A DNA stretch of 37,839 bases from an uncultured Mollicutes bacterium (GTDB lineage Bacteria; Bacillota_I; Bacilli_A; RF39; UBA660): contig UQQI01000010.1 in the NCBI GenBank assembly GCA_900543055.1, positions 1 to 37,839 of the forward strand, read 5' to 3'. Below the pieces are notes generated by a model. It saw nothing but the letters and a program-made list of their open reading frames with translations, had not been told where the DNA came from and ran no database searches. Positions 32,395 to 37,839 of the stretch are shown here, in pieces (position 1 is the stretch's first letter; each line of letters starts with the position of its first letter). Made by a program: the position numbers and the translations under genes.

Positions 32395-33532
32395 TTTTCT
32401 TCCTCTTTTCTTTCATTACTTCATTTTCAAAACTTACTCTTTGAACTAAAGTTAGTGCAGCAATTAAACAAATAGTAAAACTACCTCCATAACTCATAAA
32501 TGGTAATGGTACACCTGTCATTGGCATTATTCCCATTATTCCCATTAAGTTAACAGCAACATGTAAGAATATATACATTGCTACTCCATAGCATATTACT
32601 GCGCCTCTATTATTTGGACTTCGTCTTCCAATTAATAGTATTCTATAAATTATGAATATGTATAAAAGTATTAATATTACTCCTGTTATAACACCTAACT
32701 CTTCTACAATTATTGCATATATAAAGTCGGTATATGGCTCAGGTAGATATAAGTACTTTTGTGTTGAATTTCCAAGACCTACACCAGTTAAGCCACCATT
32801 ATTGATTGCTATATAACAGTTACATACTTGGTTTCCATCTTCTAATATTCGAGAACATGGATTTGAAAAGTTTAATCTTTCTAATTGTCTTTCTAAAAGT
32901 ATTCCTTTTCCACTTCCAACTATAGCAACTATTCCAAAAAATATAAAACCGAGTGTTGCAAATGTTATCTTATATTTTATTTCTTTTGATATTGGAACTG
33001 ATAAAAATATTGTACCTACTATACAACAAAATATTATTGTTGTTCCAAGGTCTGGTTGTAAAAATATAAGTATAGCAATTAATAAACATATTCCTATTGG
33101 AAAAAGGCTTTTTGTCCAACTATTTAGTTTTTTCTGATTAGTATCGTAATAGCAGGCTAGAAATACTATGCTTATTACTTTTATAAATTCACTAGGTTGA
33201 ACACTAATAAAACCCAAATCAAACCAGCTCAATGCTCGATTTTTTGCTTTTCCAATTATTAGTAATAATACTAAAGAAATAGTTACTAAAATCAGGAGGG
33301 TCCAAGAAAAGAAACCATAAGATCTTGTGTTAAACCGGATTATTATCATGGATAATATTAAACCACCAATTAAAAAGATAGCTTGTTTTATAAAGTAGTT
33401 ATATGGACTAACTGCATGGGACATATATGCGGTTACATTCGAGGCTGAAAATACCATTACTAGTCCAAAAACAAACAAGGCCACCGTTATGATTAATAAG
33501 GGTTTGTCCATGTATTTAAATATTTTCTTCAT
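32387..33532 (-). CDS. ftsW: SEDS-family peptidoglycan polymerase, FtsW/RodA-like
   Basis: 381 residues with about ten membrane segments. SEDS motifs are present: FGLVMVFSAS near the start, LGFISVQPSEFIKV, FLQPDLGTTIIF and GLGNSTQKYLYLPEPYTDFIYAIIVEELG, whose Asp lies in the catalytic loop, then GVPLPFMSYGGSF at the end. SEDS proteins polymerise lipid II with a class B penicillin-binding protein during division (FtsW), elongation (RodA) or sporulation (SpoVE). The CNCYIAINNGGLTGVGLG segment is FtsW-like. The exact subtype is less sure. AAGGGAAG lies before the ATG. First gene of a four-gene operon. Confidence 0.9.
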   Translation of the reverse strand: MKKIFKYMDKPLLIITVALFVFGLVMVFSASNVTAYMSHAVSPYNYFIKQAIFLIGGLILSMIIIRFNTRSYGFFSWTLLILVTISLVLLLIIGKAKNRALSWFDLGFISVQPSEFIKVISIVFLACYYDTNQKKLNSWTKSLFPIGICLLIAILIFLQPDLGTTIIFCCIVGTIFLSVPISKEIKYKITFATLGFIFFGIVAIVGSGKGILLERQLERLNFSNPCSRILEDGNQVCNCYIAINNGGLTGVGLGNSTQKYLYLPEPYTDFIYAIIVEELGVITGVILILLYIFIIYRILLIGRRSPNNRGAVICYGVAMYIFLHVAVNLMGIMGIMPMTGVPLPFMSYGGSFTICLIAALTLVQRVSFENEVMKEKRKKNA

Positions 33533-33554
33533 GCTTATCTTCCCTTCTATTATA

Positions 33555-33563
33555 AATATAACA
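33555..33563 (-). promoter_or_regulatory. Candidate extended -10 promoter of the ftsW operon
   Basis: Minus strand TGTTATATT, about 23 bases upstream of the ftsW start; a TATAAT lies closer (33549-33554) but would start transcription inside the ribosome-binding site. No -35 seen. Confidence 0.35.
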
Positions 33564-33665
33564 TAAAATCACTCTTTTTTCTTATTTTTTTTAGGGAGAT
33601 TTCCTTTTATTAACATTATTTGTAAAATCACATAAATTATATTAGATTAGAAAAGGAGGATATTT

Positions 33666-33842
33666 ATGTATTATTATGGTGCCGGACAAACAGGATTTTC
33701 TAATCCTTCACAATATTGCTGTCCAAATACTACATCATATTATTATCCTGTAAGTAATAACTCTTCTAACAGTAACTATGCAATTATCTTAGTATTATTT
33801 ATTTTACTTGTTATTATTATTGGAACAAGATGGTGTAATTAA
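33666..33842 (+). CDS. YjcZ-like small membrane protein
   Basis: 58 residues, starting MYYYGAGQTGFSNPSQYCCP. The C-terminal NYAIILVLFILLVIIIGTRWCN matches the pattern of the YjcZ/YybR mini-proteins of Bacilli (Phe-Ala-Leu-Ile-Val-Val-Leu-Phe-Ile-Leu-Leu-Ile-Ile-x-Gly), which are small sporulation-linked membrane proteins. The N-terminal part is Tyr/Ser/Asn-rich with an adjacent Cys pair (C18, C19). GGAGG lies 6 bases before the ATG, and a strong terminator follows the stop. Role unknown; location in the membrane is likely. Confidence 0.75.
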   Translation: MYYYGAGQTGFSNPSQYCCPNTTSYYYPVSNNSSNSNYAIILVLFILLVIIIGTRWCN

Positions 33843-33846
33843 ATTT

Positions 33847-33873
33847 AGAGTGAGCAATTCACTCTCTTTTTTT
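33847..33873 (+). terminator. Terminator of the YjcZ-like gene
   Basis: Perfect 7-bp stem AGAGTGA/TCACTCT (33847-33853 with 33859-33865), then C and T7. Its T-run overlaps the -35 of the deformylase promoter. Confidence 0.88.
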
Positions 33874-33899
33874 GACTTTTTATAAATTTAGTATATAAT
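33872..33899 (+). promoter_or_regulatory. Promoter of the peptide deformylase gene
   Basis: TTGACT, 16 bases, TATAAT on the plus strand, 57 bases before the start codon. Confidence 0.65.
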
Positions 33900-33955
33900 A
33901 TATATGTATTTTTAAAATGGATATTATATTTATATAAATAAGTGAGGTGGTATTA

Positions 33956-34513
33956 GTGCTAAAAACTAAGGATATATTAGATGAAAAAGATAAGAGACTT
34001 AGAACAATTAGTAAAGAAGTAGAATTTCCTTTATCAAAGAAAGATAGAGATTTAATTGATGTAATGATTAAGTATTTGCATGATAGTCAAATTCCTGAAC
34101 TTGCTGAAAAATATGATTTAAGACCTGGTATGGGTATGTCAGCAATTCAGCTTGGGGTTGCTAAGAGAATGTTTGTTGTTGTTAATGAGATTGGCGAGCC
34201 TGGTGAAGGAGAATTTGAAACATATATATTAATTAATCCAAGAATTATTAGTAATTCTGTTGAACAAATATATGTTGAAGAAGGCGAAGGTTGTTTAAGT
34301 GTTAATAGACCAGTTGAAGGAATTGTTCCAAGATATGCTAGGGTTACAATGGAAGCATACGATATGGAAGGAAGAAAGATTCATGTAAGAGGTCGTGAAG
34401 AACTTGCAATTTGTTTCCAACATGAGTTTGATCATTTAAATGGCATTTTATTTATAGATCATATTGATTCTAAAAATCCATTCAAAAATAAAGACCAAAT
34501 GCGAGGCATCTAG
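33956..34513 (+). CDS. def: Peptide deformylase (type 2)
   Basis: 185 residues. It removes the formyl group from the N-terminal Met of new proteins. All three metal-site motifs are present: GMGMSAIQLG (58-67), EGCLS with C113, and QHEFDHLNG with H156, E157 and H160. The insert between motifs 1 and 2 and the long N-terminus (DILDEKDKRLR...) are those of the type 2 enzymes of Gram-positive bacteria. A GTG at 33947 is in frame but forms part of the Shine-Dalgarno GAGGTGG; that site is 5 bases before the GTG at 33956, chosen as start. It is monocistronic and convergent with smc. Confidence 0.94.
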   Translation: MLKTKDILDEKDKRLRTISKEVEFPLSKKDRDLIDVMIKYLHDSQIPELAEKYDLRPGMGMSAIQLGVAKRMFVVVNEIGEPGEGEFETYILINPRIISNSVEQIYVEEGEGCLSVNRPVEGIVPRYARVTMEAYDMEGRKIHVRGREELAICFQHEFDHLNGILFIDHIDSKNPFKNKDQMRGI

Positions 34514-34522
34514 TCTTTTTTT
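34490..34522 (+). terminator. Terminator between def and smc, overlapping the def stop codon
   Basis: AAAGAC (34490-34495) pairs with GTCTTT (34513-34518), and inside it ATGC (34499-34502) pairs with GCAT (34506-34509) across a small internal loop; T7 follows. The def stop codon (34511-34513) is in the 3' arm. The A-rich left side makes it a possible terminator for smc too. Confidence 0.65.
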
Positions 34523-34526
34523 ATTT

Positions 34527-37481
34527 TTATATTACTTCTGCATGATCTTCTAATTTTACACTAACTAGTTTTGATACACCTGACTCTTGCATTGTTATAC
34601 CATATAAAGTATTGGCATACTCCATAGTTTTTTTCTTGTGTGTAATTATTAAGAACTGCGTTTTATCTCTATAGTGATTTAAATACTTACCAAATTGAGA
34701 AACATTTGCTTCATCTAAGGCAGCTTCTACTTCATCAAATAAGCAAAATGGTACTGTTCTTACGTTAAGTATTGCGAATAATAAACTTATTGCAGTTAAT
34801 GTTTTTTCTCCACCTGATAATAATGAAATTGTTGTTAGTTTCTTACCTGGAGGAGATGCTACTATGTCAACACCTGTTGTTAATAAGTCATCTGGATTTG
34901 TTAGTTTTAAATCAGCGTGTCCTCCAATGAATAATTCTTTGAATACTTTTTGAAATTCTTCTCTTATTTTTTCAAAAGTAGTTTTAAATTCTTCTTTCAT
35001 TACTTCGTCCATTTCATTCATAATTTCAAGAAGAGCATCTTCTGCTTTTAATAAATCTTCTTTTTGATTAGTTAAGAATTCATATCTTGTATTTACTCGT
35101 TGGTATTCTTCTATTGAATCTAAATTTACCATACCTACTCTTTTAATGTTTGATCTAAAGGTATTAACTTTTAGTCTAGCATCATCTGGTTCAATATCAA
35201 GACTATATTCTTTTTTTGCTCTATCATAGGTCATCTCATATTCACTAGATAATCTTTCTAACATATTATCTAATTTTACATCCATTCTATTTATTTGAAT
35301 TTCTAAATCACGAGATTGTTTTTCTTTTGTATGAAGAGTACTATTTTTTACTTTTTCATCTGCTTGTGATCTTTCAATTTTATCTTTCATGTCAGATATT
35401 TCTTTTGATAATGTATTTATTCTTTCTTCTAATTGCTCTTTTAAGGCTGTCTTTTCATGGAACAAATGAATTAATTCTTCTTCTTTTTTACTTACACTAT
35501 TATTATTTATTACTTCAAGAGACTCATATTCTTTAGTAATTTCAATTAATTTGTTTTTTATTTCTAAAAGTTCATTTTTCTTTTTATCGTATTTTTCTTT
35601 TAAGGCTACTTTGTCTTTTGAAATTTTAAATAATTCTTCTTCGATATTATTTATTTCTTTAGCATTATCTTGTAGACTTTGTTGAATTTCTTTTTCTTCT
35701 TGTTTTAAAAGTTCTTGGTGTCTTTCTAAGTGAGTTAATTCTTGTTTTAATATAATTACACTTCTACCAGCATTTTGGGAACCTCCAGTTAGAGATCCTC
35801 CTACATTTACAACATCACCATCTAATGTTACTATTTTGTATCTTTGTTTAATCATTCGGGATAATCTTGTTGCTGCATCTATGTTTGTTGCGACTAATAC
35901 TATTCCTAATTGATTTTTTATAACATTAGTAAATTCTTTATTATATCTTATTAAATCTGACATTACCCCTAGGAAGTCTGTACTGTTTTTTAATATATTT
36001 AGAGTATCATAATCAACATATCTTTCTTTAATTACAGATAATGGGAAGAATGTTGCTCTTCCTGAATGAGTATCTTTTAAATAAGCTATTGCTTTTTTGG
36101 CTGATTCTTCGTCTTTTGTGATTATAAAGTTTTTATTAGTAGATATTGCAGTATTTAAAGCTTTAGTATATTCTTCATCTACTGATAAAACATTACCAAT
36201 TGTGTTATATATACCAGTCAACTCACTATTTTTAAGAACTTTTCTTACACTATTTGGCATATCACTACCCTGCTCTATTTCTACTTTTAAAGTATCTATT
36301 TTGTGCTTTGTAGAAATTAAGTCTTGATTGTGTTTAGAATAATCATTCGTTAACATATTCTTTTTCTGTTGAGCATTTTTTAATTTTTTTTCTACTTCAA
36401 ATGAGTCATTTTCTTTTATTGATGATTCTTTTATAATACTTTTTAATTTTTCATCAGTTATAGTTATTTCTCCGGACAATTTTTCTCTCTCATTAATTAA
36501 ATTTCTTATATTTTCTTTTATTTCATCTTCTTCTTTTGTTGTTTTACTTCGCTCTTTTAAAAGATTTTTTTCTCCCTCTATTCTTGTTTTTTCTTCTGTT
36601 ACTTTTAATAATTCTCTTTGAAGTGTAGTTTTTTCTTGTTCTTTCTTTTCTAATATATTATTATCTTCTAAATACTTTGTATCATTTTTACTTGCTTCTG
36701 TTGATAAAGTAAGAATTTCATTATAAAGTTTTTCCTTTTGTGTTTTAGAAGTTTCTAACTCATTATTAATATTTTCAATATCATATGCTAGAAGTGCTAC
36801 TTCATATTTATCTAAACCTTTTTTGTTTTCTAGATATTCTTCTGCTTTTTTACTTTGTTCTTTTAATGGACCGATTTGTAATTCTAGTTCATTAATTATA
36901 TCATTTACTCTATCTAGGTTATTATGTGTCTTATCTAATCGTCTTAATGCTTCTTCTTTTCTTTTTTTATACTTTAAAATACCTGATGCTTCTTCAAATA
37001 TTACTCTTCTATCAGTTGATGAATTGCTTAATATTTTATCTACTTCACCCTGAGAGATAATATTGAATGATTCTTTTCCCATACCTGTATCCATAAGTAA
37101 ATTATTAATATCTTTTAAACGACATTTTTCGTTATTCAAATAATATTCATTTTCTCCGCTTCTATATACTTTTCTTTTTATTGATATTTCTGTATACGGA
37201 ACATTTAAAAAATGATCACTATTATCAAAAACTAATTCTACACTAGCAACATTTAAAGGATTTCTACTTTTACTACCAGAAAATATTACATCTGACATAG
37301 AGCCATCTCCACGAAGAGACTTTACAGATTGTTCTCCTAGAACCCATCTTACTGCATCTACAACGTTTGATTTTCCTGAACCATTTGGACCTACAATACA
37401 TGTTATTTTTCCGTCTAATTTTAATTCTATTTTATCTGCAAATGACTTGAATCCACTAGCAGTTATTCCTTTTAAGTACAT
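34527..37481 (-). CDS. smc: Chromosome segregation ATPase SMC
   Basis: 984 residues. The head has Walker A GPNGSGKSN near 33-41 and, at the C-terminus, LLSGGEKTLTAISLL near 880 and Walker B FCLFDEVEAALD near 903. Two long coiled coils flank a hinge (about 405-545; LNTAISTNKNFIIT...GGSLTGG). SMC dimers with ScpA/B organise and separate chromosomes. The length is well below the roughly 1190 of B. subtilis and close to Mollicutes SMC, meaning shorter arms. A GTG at 37490 is in frame, but it is part of the Shine-Dalgarno GGGTGA that lies 5 bases before the ATG at 37481, which gives the usual MYLKGITASGFKSF start. Confidence 0.95.
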   Translation of the reverse strand: MYLKGITASGFKSFADKIELKLDGKITCIVGPNGSGKSNVVDAVRWVLGEQSVKSLRGDGSMSDVIFSGSKSRNPLNVASVELVFDNSDHFLNVPYTEISIKRKVYRSGENEYYLNNEKCRLKDINNLLMDTGMGKESFNIISQGEVDKILSNSSTDRRVIFEEASGILKYKKRKEEALRRLDKTHNNLDRVNDIINELELQIGPLKEQSKKAEEYLENKKGLDKYEVALLAYDIENINNELETSKTQKEKLYNEILTLSTEASKNDTKYLEDNNILEKKEQEKTTLQRELLKVTEEKTRIEGEKNLLKERSKTTKEEDEIKENIRNLINEREKLSGEITITDEKLKSIIKESSIKENDSFEVEKKLKNAQQKKNMLTNDYSKHNQDLISTKHKIDTLKVEIEQGSDMPNSVRKVLKNSELTGIYNTIGNVLSVDEEYTKALNTAISTNKNFIITKDEESAKKAIAYLKDTHSGRATFFPLSVIKERYVDYDTLNILKNSTDFLGVMSDLIRYNKEFTNVIKNQLGIVLVATNIDAATRLSRMIKQRYKIVTLDGDVVNVGGSLTGGSQNAGRSVIILKQELTHLERHQELLKQEEKEIQQSLQDNAKEINNIEEELFKISKDKVALKEKYDKKKNELLEIKNKLIEITKEYESLEVINNNSVSKKEEELIHLFHEKTALKEQLEERINTLSKEISDMKDKIERSQADEKVKNSTLHTKEKQSRDLEIQINRMDVKLDNMLERLSSEYEMTYDRAKKEYSLDIEPDDARLKVNTFRSNIKRVGMVNLDSIEEYQRVNTRYEFLTNQKEDLLKAEDALLEIMNEMDEVMKEEFKTTFEKIREEFQKVFKELFIGGHADLKLTNPDDLLTTGVDIVASPPGKKLTTISLLSGGEKTLTAISLLFAILNVRTVPFCLFDEVEAALDEANVSQFGKYLNHYRDKTQFLIITHKKKTMEYANTLYGITMQESGVSKLVSVKLEDHAEVI

Positions 37482-37499
37482 ATACTTCACCCTTTTATG

Positions 37500-37528
37500 A
37501 TTATACTATAAATTACTACATTCAGCAA
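37500..37528 (-). promoter_or_regulatory. Promoter of smc
   Basis: Minus strand TTGCTG, 17 bases, TATAAT, about 18 bases before the start codon, leaving a very short leader. Confidence 0.5.
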
Positions 37529-37552
37529 ATAATTAATATGACTAAATATAAG

Positions 37553-37574
37553 AAAAAAGTGGCTTTTGCCACTT
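37553..37574 (-). terminator. Terminator of the WG-repeat gene
   Basis: Perfect 7-bp stem AAGTGGC/GCCACTT (37557-37563 with 37568-37574), 4-base loop, six T on the minus strand. It begins 2 bases after the stop codon and isolates smc from the upstream gene. Confidence 0.88.
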
Positions 37575-37576
37575 TA

Positions 37577-37839
37577 TTATCCACTGATTTTTCTTATTAA
37601 TGTACCATCTTTTTTAGAATTCATAGCAAAATAATTATTATCAAACTTAATACCATCATAATATGGTTTTATTATTTCTTTACCTTGTAAATTAATAATT
37701 CCATATTTGTTATTAGTATCTTTTATAATTAATAAATCTTTATCTGTACTAATTATTTTATCATAAGTATTTCCTACTTTATTATTTTTCAAATTTATCA
37801 AATTATATTTATTATTTTTTATAAATATATATAAATTAT
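37577..37839 (-). CDS. WG-repeat protein, 5' end outside the window
   Basis: The frame is open to the window edge (at least 87 codons); no start codon with a ribosome-binding site is present, so it is a 3' fragment. It holds repeats of about 30 residues: IFIKNNKYNLINLKNNKVGNTYDKI and LLIIKDTNNKYGIINLQGKEIIKPYYDGI. The KYGIINLQGKEIIKPYYD unit is the WG/KWG repeat, a beta-rich unit found in surface and cytoplasmic proteins of Firmicutes and Bacteroidetes; no function can be read from it. Confidence 0.72.
   Translation of the reverse strand, partial: NLYIFIKNNKYNLINLKNNKVGNTYDKIISTDKDLLIIKDTNNKYGIINLQGKEIIKPYYDGIKFDNNYFAMNSKKDGTLIRKISG

Overview
The window is chromosomal DNA from a very AT-rich, walled, low-GC Gram-positive bacterium that uses the standard bacterial code (UGG for Trp; UAA, UAG and UGA all act as stops). 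The mix fits an uncultured gut-type member of the Bacilli related to the RF39/Erysipelotrichia/Mollicutes side of the Firmicutes: Mur ligase, Ddl, a SEDS protein, a type 2 peptide deformylase, WXG100 proteins, a YjcZ-like mini-protein, and a Mollicutes-sized SMC of about 984 residues. The taxonomy is inference. Many promoters rest on an extended -10 (TGNTATAAT) with a poor -35, and several intrinsic terminators begin inside the last codons of the gene they end, so the genome looks compact.

Left part (1-17177), mostly housekeeping. A giant cyclic beta-1,2-glucan synthase-like protein (minus strand) is followed by tRNA-Ser, two tandem WXG100-type genes, and a tRNA-Ile/Asn/Glu operon, all minus. 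tRNA-Lys lies alone on the plus strand with its own promoter and terminator. A minus-strand operon alpha/beta hydrolase - murF - ddl makes and attaches the D-Ala-D-Ala end of peptidoglycan precursors. Then come a membrane-anchored extracytoplasmic protein of unknown function, an ABC exporter, and an Asn-rich membrane protein gene broken by a T8 frameshift and an in-frame stop.

Middle part (about 17490-30915), an accessory island. From left to right it holds an internally deleted IS30-family remnant, a KAP-type membrane P-loop NTPase, an ASCH-domain protein, a divergent C5-cytosine methyltransferase and HpaII-family endonuclease pair, a candidate oriT with a MobV relaxase, and a large serine recombinase. 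An intact IS21-family element (TG...CA ends, 5-bp TTTTA duplication) and an ISLre2/UPF0236-type element follow. Relaxase plus large serine recombinase is the plan of Tn4451-type mobilizable elements; the cargo looks like phage or DNA defence. The recombinase seems to have had a leader-peptide attenuator: strong promoter, short leader ORF with a strong Shine-Dalgarno, terminator whose 5' arm is coded by that ORF. IS21 has landed inside the leader ORF. The KAP gene also has an intrinsic terminator between its promoter and its ribosome-binding site.

Right part (30998-37839), chromosome backbone again. A minus-strand operon runs ftsW-like - zinc-dependent phospholipase C-like - two small membrane proteins. 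It is followed by a YjcZ-like small protein and peptide deformylase (plus), then smc (minus) and the 3' part of a WG-repeat protein cut by the window edge.
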